A stretch of 64,000 nucleotides of DNA from Panorpa germanica (taxonomy: Eukaryota; Arthropoda; Insecta; Mecoptera; Panorpidae). The notes under the pieces are model-generated. The model had not been told where the DNA came from, did no database searches, and worked only from the letters and a program-made list of their open reading frames with translations. Both the position numbers and the translations under genes were made by a program. This document shows positions 1-12,341 of this stretch, piece after piece (position 1 is the stretch's first letter; every line of letters begins with the position of its first letter). The stretch lies in contig OY783217.1 of assembly GCA_963678705.1 (NCBI GenBank), positions 8,618,001 to 8,682,000 of the forward strand, in the 5' to 3' direction.

Positions 1-3000
1 ACACTCGCAATATAGTTCGTAGTCATGTTTCCGCGAAAAAAAAACGTAACAATTTATCTATTTTATACTATAAAAAAAAACTGATAAACCGGTAAATTTG
101 CCCATAACCTATAAAGACACGTTAGCAGTTCGCAACAGACTATATTTGACATAAGAAAAAGTTTTTACACAACAGATTACAGATGGCGTTACTAGTTACA
201 AAGTAGTGATATTTTGATACCTATTACAATAAAACCAATTAAAAACTTTTACAATATGTATAAATATTTCTTTACTTTTTTTTTCTAAATTTTGAAACTG
301 TTATGTAATATGTTTTGTTTTTAATATGTAAAGAAATTATACGTCATCTTAATATGTACTGTAGTATTCAAGTAGTTTATCTGCATTATAATTTTGTTTA
401 GTTGCATTTATGGGGTATCAGAGTATTGAATAAGATAAGAGGTTTCAATTTTACATATAACTGCATAGTCAACTCAAATTTTGATTTTTCAGACATGCTC
501 CTCGGAAATAAATTAAAAAAAAAAATAGTACTGACATTAAAGTACAGCAAGCGTATAATAATAATACATTATTTATAATAAGGCATGTGAGCACATAGAG
601 TATAAAATTACATTTTATAAATAACTCGATATTTTTATATTGCATGTAAATTATGAAGAAATATTTAATAAATGATTCTCAATAATAAATTTCTATAAGT
701 AATCATCAAGTATTGTGTCAGCGTGATTTCTTCATATACTCGTACATAAATTACTTAATCTTATGTTATGCAGAAATATGTATATTAATCATTTTTAATA
801 CTTTTATTTCTTAATATTGTATAAAGAAGAAATACACAATTCTGTCATTTTCTTTGTTAAAATAAATACAATGTACAGTTTAAATTTCACAAATGGTCTT
901 GCAAGTAGAATTCAATAAATCTAGTAAAGAATTTATCAAGCATTTCACTACTTATTTAGTTTGTTTAGAATTCTTCTTGCTCTCATTCACTTTTATATTT
1001 AATGCATTGTTACTTTTATTATTCAGTATTTTAAAGCTTAATTCTTATGAATTACAAATTATTGTTTACTTTAAGTTAAATTCAAACGAGCTATGCTTTG
1101 TAATCAACTCTACATTAACAAAAAAAAAAAAATTGGTCAAAAAATGCCTCTTTCTTAGTTTGCCTAATTCTGTAATATATTGAATCACACAAATGTTATT
1201 AATTAAAATTATTATTTATATTTTTAATGTTATTATTCCCGCGCTATTGTTTTTCACGGTGCAGCCTTAGACTAAGAAAGAGGCTACTAGAGGACGGTTC
1301 ACTTTTTGTTCATTTTTGTATTTCATTCGAAATGAACCGATCCAGCGATGTTGGATACGTTCATTCGGCCTCGTTCACTCGAGTGAACAGTCTGATATTA
1401 GCTAAATAATAAATTGTATAGATGAAATAACTCAATCAATAATTAGAAATAAAAAAGATATACTTTCTGTCTTCTATTTCAAATCGAATAGGAACAAAAA
1501 AAACATAAAATTAGAAAAAGTAGGCCAAAATGTGGTCGACTCACATTGTAAGTGAGTCAGTAAGAAAAAAACACGGCAGAAAGTTAAACGCGTACGCTTG
1601 CTTGTCTATAAGACTCTTAAATACTGTGAAGTATTTTAAAATAAATGTGTTCGTTTATGAGACATGGCTTCAATAACAACAGTTATTGATACATGTTATT
1701 TCAGTTCACCCTATGATTCAACACATTAAATTTTTGTTTTATATTTGATTAGCACGAGTGTTATATTTAGTATCACTGCATTATCTCTTGCATGTGTATG
1801 TGTTCAGTATAATTGATACATTATCCTGACCTTACATTACTTTTACAATATACTCGTATACAGGCAAGAATACAGCTACAACGTCGATCGCCTACATTTT
1901 GTTTTTATTGATGAAATAATACCGCTACGACAGTCATGTTTTGAAAAACGAAACCAGTGAGAAATTGCTTGTATTATAACGGAATATAATTTTATAAATC
2001 ATGTTGTAAATATAATGTTACAATTGATGTGACGCATTAGCATTCAAAAGAAATAAACAAAATAATTGTAACCAAAAACAGAAAGATTTTGTTTTCTTTT
2101 TGATTGTATGGTTTATGAAAAATACGACACTTTTAGAACAGTATTTATAAAATTTATTTTTCTAGTTTTATGATTTTCTAAGTTCATAGATAAGAGTTGA
2201 TAGTTTATAGTGTCAGATGCGATGTGTACTTTAAAGTTGCCTAATACATATGTATCTTGAAATAAATTAATAATATGATGTGTTTTGTTTTTAGCTAATA
2301 ATAATTTTGAAGAGAATCGTGTGATCTTCGTTTGATTTTAAATAATTATTTGCTTATTTCATACAATGATTTTAAAAACTAAAATAGACCTGAATTTGTT
2401 TGCTTGTATTTATGTTCAGAGATATTTTTGTCAGTCAAGTCAACTGTTACTAGCTAAGGTTGGTTACTCATGCGTTAAATTGGTAGAATTTTAAATAAAA
2501 ATTAAAAACATATATTTCTTAACTTTTGAAATATTCTTTTTATGCATGATTTGGTTTAACTGTTTCATTAGAGCCAATTATTTATCATCAAAGAAGATAT
2601 TCTTTTTAATTTTAATTGGTAATTTCTTATTCAATACTATGTTTAATTACAAAAATGTATACCTGTGATTCTGGTAGAAATATTCAATATATGAGTATAC
2701 TTATATTTTATAGAATTCAAACTAAGCATGAAGTTCAAGCCCTAGAGGAACGAGGAAAGAAATAACGGATATGTTTTTTCTTTGCTTTATATGTTCTTAA
2801 AAAGCATGTGATTTATTTATAGAATATAACAATGTTCAATAACGTTAGGCCATGTTTTTCAATGACTAATATTTTGTTTTAGCTGAGTAATCTTTAAAAA
2901 GCAATCTCTTTCAAGATTTGTACGCGTTGTTATACTGTATGACATATGTTCAATATCTCTAGATGACATATGTCAAATTTCAAACGTCTAACGACACTTT

Positions 3001-3999
3001 TTTCTATTTCCTAGTGAGGATAAACTATTACAACATCAAGTACTTTACTAACATTTTCTGTGACTTATTTACTACGTGCAATAGCAATAAAATTAAGATT
3101 GTATACACAGTAATAAATATTCAATGTTTATTACTTACTTAAATTCAACATCTTAGTAAATTAAAAACATGCAATTAAAATTAAATGGTCATATAAAAAA
3201 AACAGTTTACAAACTTAATTGTTTTTACTTAAATTTAATTAAAACGTTCTAATTTTAGAGAATTGCGATTGAAAACACAAAGCGAAAGTTTGTAAGCTTG
3301 CGTACAATTGTTAACACAGAAAAAAGATAATGCAAGTTGCATAAGAGAGATCGCTCTTGCTTTCACATTACTAAAGTTAGAGGCTTAATACACAGGTACT
3401 TCTTTTGTTATATAAAAATGTATATTTAATCTTTGAGGGTGCAATTCTTTGTGAATATTTTAAGCTTAATGATACTTACATCAGTTTTTATTTTACATAA
3501 GTATGTTCATATCTGTAGCAATGGCAATGAATTAAAAAACATCGCCTTGAAAGATAATAAAACCTTTCGAACAAAAATAAACATTTAAAATTTAAAATAA
3601 GTGCTAATGGTAATAATTAGGTAAACATGGAACAGGTCACATGTAAGCATCTTTCATTTTCTACGTAAATGTTTAATGGTTAATGTTATAAACTTTCATA
3701 TTCAGTATTGTCATTGCTCAGTATATAGCTAACAGAAGTATTATAATTAAAGTTCTGTTTAATCAGAAAATGTTTTTTGAATGTGTAATCTTTCATAGGA
3801 AATATGAGTCACTTAAAGAACATGAAAATCTATCTTTATGGTATCGTATGGTAAAGAAAATGCAAATAATAAGAACAAAAGGTTCTCCGAAATATTATTG
3901 ATATATTATATGAATTAATGACAACGCTACACCCATGTTTACGTATAAATTATAGGTTATGTTAGATTACGCTACATGGTACATGATGAAATGTCTTAC
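1..3999 (-). other. First intron of the UBE2R-like gene (partial, runs off window)
   Basis: A very AT-rich stretch without convincing coding sequence on either strand. Small open frames at 893-1183 and 1227-1409 are low-complexity or repeat-derived. Two pieces stand out: an 86-bp segment at 362-447 that recurs at 35040-35127, and a higher-GC palindromic patch at about 1295-1395. Otherwise nothing recognisable. Confidence 0.6.
362..447 (+). repeat. Dispersed repeat, copy 1 (partner at 35040-35127)
   Basis: Shares the order gtattcaa-gtt-tgcattataattttgtt-ggt-gtattgaat-agat with the segment at 35040-35127 on the same strand. No terminal repeats are visible, and the class is unknown. Confidence 0.5.
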
Positions 4000-4176
4000 C
4001 TTAAAATATCCACCTTGATAAAGTGTATCAGGAGGTCCAAATATTGCAACTTCCCATTCAAAAAGATTCTCTTCACCAACCAATTTTACCCTAAAACCTT
4101 CTACGGGTTCCTCTTGAAGGCTTTTGTATTCCAAAGCCAGTGCCCGCAGAGCAGAACTGGATGGTACCACAGACAT
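4000..4176 (-). CDS. UBE2R2: UBE2R/CDC34-type ubiquitin-conjugating enzyme, first coding exon (partial gene)
   Basis: This exon encodes the first 59 residues of an E2 enzyme, which takes ubiquitin from E1 and, in this subfamily, passes it to substrates of cullin-RING (SCF) ligases in cytosol and nucleus. Visible marks are KSLQEEPVEGFRV at about residues 18-30 and WEVAIFGPPDTLYQGGYFK at 41-59, close to animal UBE2R1/UBE2R2 from memory. The catalytic Cys and the acidic tail lie in later exons. The reading frame ends at AAG followed by a donor GTAAGA (3994-3999 on the minus strand), so the intron is phase 0. No second exon is seen down to position 1, so the intron exceeds 4 kb. It is the only gene unrelated to the kinase array and marks its left border. 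Confidence 0.93.
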
Positions 4177-4829
4177 TTTTATAGATTTACAAAAATATAC
4201 TATTTTAGTCTACACTACACTCAAAATTATTCTAAATAACCACCCACTAACACCCTATTTACTACACAGTCAATTCCGTACAATGGAAATCACTTTTTTA
4301 TAATAAACATATCATAATCATCAGAGATGCTGCCAGAACTAACTATAAAAATGTAAAAAAAAAACACCCGAGTTTTGCAAATACACACTTAACTAATATA
4401 GCCAATACTATATATTTTATCTTAATTACTTATTCTTTCACACATAAAATATAGTAATCTGCAATGTAGATGCGTGTACTAGCACTATTCGCAACACCAC
4501 TAACGACAAACTCTAATATATAAGTGGCTTTTCTGACTGAAACAATTCACGTTCAGACATTTACGTCAAACAGCTGTTTCGTCAATTTGTTTTAACTACG
4601 TAGTGGAAACAAAATCTGTGAATATTTGCCATCTATCGGACTGTAGAATAAACAAATTCAACAACAACATAAATAAAATACCATTAGAAAATAATCACTA
4701 ATTATAATTGTTTCTGAAAGTAATTAGTGAAACTACTACAAACAATATAACTTTAAATTGAAATCCAAATAACTATAATGTTATTTATTTTATATATTTA
4801 TTTACAATACAAATTTACAAATAATTTTA
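4177..4829. other. Intergenic region: UBE2R promoter side and E1 3' flank
   Basis: Holds the upstream region and 5' leader of the UBE2R-like gene and the 3' flank of E1. A/T-rich TTTATT runs at about 4785-4800 could serve as the E1 poly(A) signal on the minus strand. No other gene or repeat recognised. Confidence 0.5.
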
Positions 4830-6185
4830 TTAAATATAACCAGACCTTGCCATTTCACTAATAATATCATTTAATCTTTTGCAACATTTCTTTCTGTTCA
4901 TTTCATTTTCACTAATTCTATTATCTTCTAATAAATAAATCACTTGAGTACCCATTAGTGAAATGCATAATCCATACTTGCCAAACTTTTTTAATTGTTC
5001 TTCTAATGCGGAATAAGGAAATAACTTCTCTGGATCACTTCCTAGTTGTAAAATCAAATTACTCAATGTATTGTGATATATTTTTAAAAGCTTTTGTAAA
5101 TGCAGATCACGTAAAGATTTCTCCGTTGCTGTGTAAATAAATTGGACAAGATCTATAACCGGAGAAACAAACCGGCTCAGCTGGAAATCCAGCAATCTCA
5201 TTTCAACTGGCTGTCCATTCTGTAATAAATTTAAATTTTAGTATATATTACTTTTATAAATAGTAAACGCATTGTCATTCGATGGTTTTTAGATCTGTAA
5301 ACTTAGACGAGTTATAGTGCTGGACAACCCACGTTTAGATGGCTATAATATAGCAAGAGTCATACAAAATAAACTTCATATTTTTTTGAAGGACAATAGG
5401 AAATAAGAATTACATACCTCATATTTATAAAGAGTGTTATTGGTCCAAGTGTCTCCATGGGTAATTATCCGATAAGGTTCAGCTGATTTTCCATCACAGC
5501 AATATTGAGCGTGAGATATGTAGTTGTCTATAAAATTGTACCATTGTTGTTTGTACTGCTCTTCAACTTCCAAAAAGTCTTTGGCAAATGCAATGAATGG
5601 CTCAAGGAATGTTGCAAACGAAGTTGTAATCGGATTTCTGAACATTAGTTCCGGCATTTTGTCTTCATATTTGCTCAAGAATTCAGGGCACTGATCTTTC
5701 AACGCAAAACTAAACGCGTGCAGTTTCCCCAATTCTTCCATCACAAGTTTACAGTGATCGAAATCTATGGTCTCAAATTTATCACGCAAAATGAATCCAT
5801 CTACACTCAAGTCACTCATAATGATATATTCACTCCCTGTCACCGAGGAAGCACCATAACACTTGGCTACAGACTTAAATTTATTTGACACAATTTTTTC
5901 ATTTTGAAAACTTAAAAATTTTGGTAATATTTCCGTGTATAATATTTCTTCTCTTTGAAAATATTCCGATACTTTGAAATTTTCTCTTGTAGATTCACGA
6001 GGAACTTTGATAAATAAATTTAATTTCGAACTATTATTTGTAATTAATATTTTGTAAACATCTCCTCCATAGTTGTCTCCAGGTTTTGATCCAGATGTTA
6101 TACTTATTTCGTGATTTCTATAGTTTCTATCTTCTATTATTTTAATTAAGGCATTTTTAATTGGTTCTTGTTCAAGAATATCCAT
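4830..6185 (-). CDS. EcKinase-family kinase E1 (subgroup A)
   Basis: Two exons on the minus strand: 5418-6185 (256 codons) and 4830-5219 (129 codons plus stop), joined by a 198-bp phase-0 intron with donor GTATGT and acceptor ACAG. Predicted 385 aa, cytosolic, no signal peptide. In order: a glycine/serine loop SGSKPGDNYGGDVYK near residue 30-45, the lysine of LFIKVP, the hinge EYIIMSDLS, the catalytic loop HGDTWTNN at 243-250, and the metal-binding DFQ at 267-269. The second exon ends in RSGYI rather than the commoner DLGYL. Family members transfer phosphate to small hydroxyl substrates such as ecdysteroids; the substrate here is unknown. It is the outermost array member and sits tail-to-head with E2. 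Confidence 0.92.
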
Positions 6186-6490
6186 TTTTAATTAGAAAAT
6201 TTATTTCACTAAAATAAATTATATGTGAACTTTTTGTGGGACCAAACTTTAACTTTATTGATTGATAGCTAAACTGTTATCAATTAATGTACTGATACTG
6301 ATACAAAAAACAAATATAGATAAAATAAAACTTAAATAACAAATGTATGTTTCAAAATATTACAAACAATTTAGTAAAGAGGTATGTTTTTGTACTATCA
6401 AATTCATAGACACATTTGCACCTGATAGGTACGCAACAATATATACGCATTAAGAAATTCCTTAAATATTAAAATATAATTTCTTAAAAG

Positions 6491-7846
6491 CTATATATAA
6501 CCTAAACTTCCTAAATCATCAATAATTTCTATTAATCTCTTGTTTTCTCCTTCTTTATATAATTCATCCTTCGGTTTTCTAAGGGCTTCTGAGTCGGCCC
6601 CTAATAAAGCGATGCATAATCCAAATTTACCGAATTGTTTCAAATGATTTTGGAATACAGAATATGGAAACAGTTTTTCTACATCGCTTCCAAGCGCATT
6701 TAAAAATTGTGCTAAACTGTTGTAATACAAATTAATTAGTTCTTGATAATGGAGATCTCTAAGTGGTTTTTCAGTGGTGGTAAAAATATACTGGACCAAG
6801 TCCATTACTGGAGAACAATAGCGAGTAAACTGGAAATCTAGTAGACGCATTTCTACAGGTTTGCCATTCTGAAAAATAATACATACAATTACTTACAAAA
6901 CAACTTACAAACGTAGTATATATTCTAATATTTTCTTTTTTAGTAATGTGTGTTGCATTTATTCAGGCGTATTCTTCTACAATTTTGATAGTGAAGAAAC
7001 CAACCAAATTCGAGTAATATTATTTGTATACATTTCAGGCGTGGACAAGTCCATAAATTTGATAGTATAGAAACCAACCTCGTATTTGAATAATATGTTG
7101 TTCGTCCACAAATCCCCATGCGTTATAACACAATATGGTTCAGCAAGTTCTCCATTACAACAATACTGTGCATGATATACATAGTTGTCAATAAAATTAT
7201 TCCATTGTTTTTTATATTGACTTCCGATTTGTAATTGTTTTTTTGCTTTATTTACGAAGTAAAGAAGATATTCTGCGAATGGTGGAGGCAATGGATCTTT
7301 GAAATTAAGTTCCGGAAGTTTGTTTTTATACTTCGCAAAAAACTTAGGTTTTTGATCTTTTAACGCAAAACTAAAAGCATGCAGTTTCCCTAATTCTTCC
7401 ATCACTAGTTTGCAATGATCAAAATCAATAGCATCTGATATATCCCTAAGTATAAATCCGTCCACACTTAAGTCACTCATAACTACGTATTCACAGAACT
7501 CTACAGAACAAGCAGTATAACATTTGGCTATAGATTCAAATTTTTTAACTACTTGTTTTTCATTTTGAAGTTTTAAAAATTTTGGAAATATTTCCGTATA
7601 CACAATTTCTTCCCTTTGGAAAAATTCACATATTTTACTGACTTCCCTGTCTGCTTCACGGGCTATCTTCATAAATAAATTTAATTTCGATTCATTATTT
7701 TTAACTTCAATTCTATAAACATCACTTCCGTAGTTTTCACCATGTTTTGATCCACTTGATATTGAAATTTTGTAGCTGTCAAAATTTTCTTCTTTAGCAA
7801 TTTTATTTAAAGCGTTTTTCACTGATTCTTTCTCAAGTATTTCCAT
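6491..7846 (-). CDS. EcKinase-family kinase E2 (subgroup A)
   Basis: Exons 7079-7846 (256 codons) and 6491-6868 (125 codons plus stop), with a 210-bp phase-0 intron (donor GTTGGT, acceptor TCAG). Predicted 381 aa, a little short because the linker before the C-terminus is trimmed. Catalytic loop HGDLWTNN at 243-250, DFQ at 267-269; C-terminus LGSLGYI. Very close to E4 along its whole length, and the similarity continues about 270 bp upstream, so the two come from one segmental duplication although E3 now lies between them. A good TATA box lies about 105 bp upstream of the start. Confidence 0.93.
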
Positions 7847-8125
7847 TTTGGAGAAAATCGTATTAGTTTTTAAAATGTTCTATATTCATACACTATTCTT
7901 GTTCTATCAAAACAAATTATGATATAAGTGATATTAAAAATGGCGGCTATTTATACATCAGCGAGAGCGATAATTACTGTAATTTATTAAGCTTAATCAT
8001 CATGGGCTAGTAGAAGCATGGTTGCAAAACCTTTTCATATGTGAGAAGTTGAAAAGTTGTTTCTTAGTTTCAAAATTGGGTTAATAAGAAAATGAAATAA
8101 TACTTGCTGCTTTAATTTTAGCATT
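7847..8125. repeat. Segmental duplication block upstream of E2
   Basis: Nearly collinear with 13699-13965 upstream of E4, with only scattered substitutions and small indels. Covers leader, TATA region and upstream sequence. Confidence 0.8.
7947..7955 (-). promoter_or_regulatory. TATA box of E2
   Basis: On the minus strand this reads TATAAATAG, about 100 bp before the E2 ATG. Just downstream lies AAAATGGCGGC-like sequence (reads on the plus strand at 7936-7947), which matches the YY1/Pho consensus. The E4 copy has the same block with TAGAAATAG in place of the TATA box. Confidence 0.6.
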
Positions 8126-8760
8126 TGCTTAAACCATATTTCTATTGCTAATTTTTTCTAAAATACTGAAACCTATTTCCAACTCAACTTCTGTAATATT
8201 TCATAGATGACTTTATTTATATGCAGTAAAATGAAATATTATTCTAAATAAAGATATCTACCAATTAAAAATATAAAACTATTTAAACACATACACATTT
8301 TTTCGTTTGTACTTCCCTGGTTTATTTCGTAGAATTTATATTGTAACAGCCTTGAAATCACATTAAATATACAATTACAAACATAGATAATACAAACATA
8401 CATTCAAAATAGATAGTGTAACACTTCTATCTTTACTTCATCACTTCATGTCATTAACTATAATTTAATTTAATTGTGCATTCCACTACATATGCTAATG
8501 TAGGTTTTACATATGATTTACAATTTTTGTCTAAAACGTATGATTCGAGTTTACTGGGTCTACTGTCCACTGAAGAGTGTATCAATAAGAGGTGACTGTT
8601 TTCATATTGACACCATTGTGCACAAATGTTAATTTAAATTTTGAAACTTGATATATAAGTTCTTGAAATATTGGAAATTAGTTATGGTACAAAAACAACT
8701 TGACACCGCATGCATTGAAATAAAATTAATGTTAGGTTATTGAAGTTATTTCTATCTCAG

Positions 8761-8913
8761 GTAGAAAATAACCTTGGAATTCTCTTGTGGTAAGCTAATA
8801 AGTCTGAATTGTACTGCAAGACAATATCTATATGATAAGCAGAAATGAACCTTAGAATTAGCTTGTGGTAAACGGGCATATGTGAAACTTACATTGCAAG
8901 TCAATTTTCTACC
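8761..8913 (+). repeat. TTAGCTTG-type dispersed repeat, two units
   Basis: Two imperfect tandem units of about 75 bp, each reading roughly AGAAAATGAACCTTGGAATT, then AGCTTGTGGTAAGCTAA, then ACTTGCAAGACAATT. Related copies occur at 21187-21318 (inverted), 33603-33670 (single unit) and 40305-40430 (inverted). No terminal repeats or coding capacity are visible. Confidence 0.65.
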
Positions 8914-9150
8914 TGTATAACATAAAAATGACTAATTTTGGCTAATAAATGTTTAGATACTATCATACTGAGCATTGTATGTTATGTTTCAATGCCATAG
9001 TCATCAACGTATGTGTGATTTATATTATTTTACAAACACTAAACCGAAAACGTTTCATTATGTACGGATTCCAAATGTTTGCCAAATGAGCACGAACTTT
9101 GGGTCCACACATGTGTTTTCGTACATTTTATACAGTTTCCCTGCATCGTA

Positions 9151-11739
9151 CTATAAGTACCCTAATCTTCCCAAATCATTAACAACATCTGACAATCTTC
9201 TAATACATTTCTCTTTATTATTTTCATTTATAGTAACTCCATCAGCTTCACGCAATAGTTCCAACTGTGTTCCATAAACTGCGATGCATAAACCGAATTT
9301 ACTAAATTTCTGCAAGTGACTTTCGAATGCTGAATACGGGAAGAGTTTTTCAAGGTCACTGCCCAACTCTTTCGTAAATGTTTCTAAGGTGTTGTAGTAA
9401 ATACTGATGAGATCTTGGAAATGAAGATCTCGTAACGGTTTCTCGGTGGTCGTGAAGATGAAGTGCAATACGTCCATGACCGGCGAACTGTATCGGCTTA
9501 ATTCGAAGTCTATTAAGCGGGTTTCAACAGGTTTTCCATTCTGAAAGAAGAGGATTTATATTAATAACTCTATCTAATAAACTACATGTGTTCATCATAC
9601 AGAAATGAAAGCAAATTGTCTTTGTGAAGCGAATACTAGTACACCGGTGGCATTTCGTTTCTATGACTACAGGTAATTTTATATTTTTGATATATAAATA
9701 CATATAGCAGAGATTTATGAGCTGTAAGGTTGGTAACCTGTAAACTTGCCACAGTTCTTTCTTGAATACGCTATCTATTTTACCCTTTTTGTGTAAAAGA
9801 GATAGCAACTAGGGGCTGTGATATCACATGCAGTTGGAATGTGTACAACGTTAAAACCTTTTAATAATTAAAGAGAAAAAATGACTTTTTTAATTGTTAA
9901 TATCTCTTAACATATAATGAGTTATTAACAAATAATTAGACATTTGAGGTTCTAGTAACCCACTTTATTAATACATAGTACACTTTTCTAGAAATTAAGA
10001 CATAGGCTTGTGCCCATTTGATTTATCTGTATACTGTTCCTTTTGTTAGACGTGGTGTTACAACTTATAACAGAAGAGATTCATGGTCTTTTACTACACC
10101 GTACAGTAAGCAGAGCAATGATAATCCCGGATATCTTACTATCCCTTTCGTTCCCTAATTTCACGTACTAGACCTCGTATTTATTCTACAATGGTATCAT
10201 GACTAATGTGGTAAGTAATGATGGTACTCTTCATAACGCTCATATTCAAACAGAAATACTTTTTCAATTTATAAACATGTAATAACATATTTAGCAAAAG
10301 ATAGCATATTGAAAATTAGTTTTGTGTTCAGGAATATATTAAAATCGGTCGGTTAATATATTTCAGTCTCACTATAAAGGATACTGAAGTTTACCCCCGT
10401 TGCAATGCGACGTGTTTTTGTGGTGTATGATTTGAATCCAATAAAATAATTCGTAATTGAAATATTAAACTCGCACAATAATAAAATAATTTTTCGATTC
10501 GTAAATAAGTTACCAAGGTTAGCTTATATACAAAATTTTAACTTTCTAGCACAATTTTTACTCTCGGCAAATACTGCCCCCGTGGCCCCAAATAAAATTT
10601 TGAAATTTTGAATTTTTTTTTAATAATATACTTAATTATTCTAGAATCCAGAATATGAACTCTCTCCAAAGTTCCCTACCGGGCCCCCGAATTTCTTCAA
10701 ACGATATATCTTAACAACGATATTAATCCCCCCAGATCCCCTCCTTAAACGTATCTGCTGCAAAAATGTTACATTATTTTTATTCTAATGTTATTGCCAT
10801 TAAGCACTACATTCTTCCGCCTTAAATCATGAAATTACATACCATTGTGCTTAATTACATTTTGATATCCTTATTCTGTCTACGTATTCTCACTTCTTCT
10901 AAAAGAAAATAAAAATACAAACAAATCTGATAAAATTGTTATAAAAATAGTACAATTGTCTTTACCTCATATCTATAAAGTGTGTTGTTGGTCCAGATAT
11001 CCCCGTGTGTGATCACCCGATATGGTTCTCCTAATTCTCCATCGCAGTAATGCTGAACATGAGACACATAATTATCTGTAAAATGTTTCCATGGTTTTTT
11101 AAACTGCTCTTCAATTTCCAGATGATCTCTCGCATATTTTACAAAAGGAAGAAGAAACGATTCGAAATTAGGACACATTGGATTTTTGAAATTCAATTCA
11201 AACATTTTATCTTTAAACTTCGCCAAGAAATTTGGACACTGATCGTTTAACGCAAAACTTAACGCATGAAATTTCGCCAATGCTTCTATCACTAATTTAG
11301 TGTGATTGAAATCAACGGGTTCAAACTTGTCCCGCATAAGGAAACCGTCCACACTCAAATCGCTGAGAATCATGTGCTCACTGTATTCCACAGAAGATCC
11401 GCCGTAACATTTAGCTACCGAATTAAATTTATCAGTTATATTTTTTTCGTTTTGAAAACTTAAAAATTTTGGTAATATTTCGGTATATAACATTTTTTCT
11501 CTTTCAAAATAATCACTTAATTCACTGGGGCAATCTCCTCGATCAATTTCCCGTGGAAGTTTCATAAATAAATTTAACTTTCTTGTGTTATTTTTTAGTT
11601 CTACTTTATAAACGTCATTTCCAAAATTATCGCCAGGTTGTGACCCTGGTGATATTGATATTTGACAATCAACTATGTTCTCTTCTTTCGCAATCTTATT
11701 TAAAGCATCCTTCACTAGTGGTATTTCTTGTATTTCCAT
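9151..11739 (-). CDS. EcKinase-family kinase E3 (subgroup A, DFE variant)
   Basis: Exons 10966-11739 (258 codons) and 9151-9540 (129 codons plus stop); 387 aa. The 1425-bp phase-0 intron (donor GTAAAG, acceptor TCAG) is the longest in the array and carries a truncated Tc1/mariner-like MITE at 9675-10017 and GC-richer hAT-like remnants near 10560-10760. Catalytic loop HGDIWTNN at 245-252. The metal-binding motif reads DFE (269-271) instead of DFQ; the aspartate itself is kept, so activity may be retained. C-terminus LGRLGYL. A TATA box lies about 110 bp upstream of the ATG. Confidence 0.91.
9675..10017 (+). mobile_element. Tc1/mariner-like MITE, truncated copy C in the E3 intron
   Basis: Matches the right-hand 60 percent of the element at 16330-16900, including the stretches CATATAGCAGAGATTTATGAG and ACATATAATGAGTTATTA. 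The right end is decayed (ATAGGCTTGTGCCCAT). It carries an extra piece of about 80 bp after the central palindrome, and the left part is missing. Confidence 0.75.
10560..10760. repeat. C-rich transposon-like remnant in the E3 intron
   Basis: Contains TGCCCCCGTGGCCCC and CCGGGCCCCCGAATTTC, which stand out from the AT-rich surroundings and resemble subterminal parts of hAT-type elements such as the one at 29929-30899. No matching ends or target duplication found. Confidence 0.3.
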
Positions 11740-12341
11740 TTTTAACAGTTATTGATTAAATTTAATACACTATACTTTTACAAACATAACCGACTGAGTC
11801 CTATAATAACAGACGCGATAATAGTTCTACCGGCGAGATAATACTTTATATATTTGACAATATTGCGCAACATAAAGCAAAGCCACGTAATTTTAAGGTA
11901 CATTCAATAAAACAATCATTTATTTAATTAAATACATTTATGTAAAATAGTAAGTATAAAGGTTGTTTTTATAGGGTTGTGTTTAATTTAATTGTAGTGC
12001 TGCGCTGATCCTTCACCGTCTAATTGTCATTGAACATGTGTCACGTAATGATTATCGTAACGAAATAAAAAGAACGCTATTGCAGCAGTATTTTAAATGG
12101 TGTTATTGATGCTGCTGGCAATTCAGGCGTATTACTTTCCCATAAATAGAACTTTTCATTTGAAATCATGTATTTATCATAATACACCTTAAACAATTTT
12201 CTCTAAATATTTTCCATTTGTATGTTGGGTTTCCAGTTTTATTAAATTTGAAATACATATCTTAATAAATTTCATACATATATAAAATCTATTACAAAAA
12301 TTTCTGTACAAGAATAAAATTAAAATTTCATTTACTACAAA
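11740..12341. other. Intergenic region E3-E4
   Basis: Promoter of E3 (TATA at 11844-11852) and the 3' flank of E4. Otherwise AT-rich with no recognised element. Confidence 0.5.
11844..11852 (-). promoter_or_regulatory. TATA box of E3
   Basis: Reads TATATAAAG on the minus strand, about 105 bp before the ATG. Two GATAAT sites lie between it and the start codon (about 11817-11842). Confidence 0.55.

Larger units (their letters stand above)
7847..9150. other. Intergenic region E2-E3 with duplicated promoter block
   Basis: Positions 7847-8125 are the upstream half of the E2/E4 duplication (partner 13699-13965), including the shared ATGGCGGCTATTT and CAGCGAGAGCGATAATTAC stretches. A two-unit dispersed repeat sits at 8761-8913. 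The remaining sequence is AT-rich without recognised features. Confidence 0.6.

Noticed and set aside
893..1183. 96-codon open frame on the plus strand
   Set aside because: AT-rich, low-complexity translation inside the UBE2R intron, with no domain pattern.
8975..9277. 100-codon plus-strand open frame
   Set aside because: Its end lies antisense to E3 exon 2 and the rest is AT-rich intergenic sequence; no independent support.
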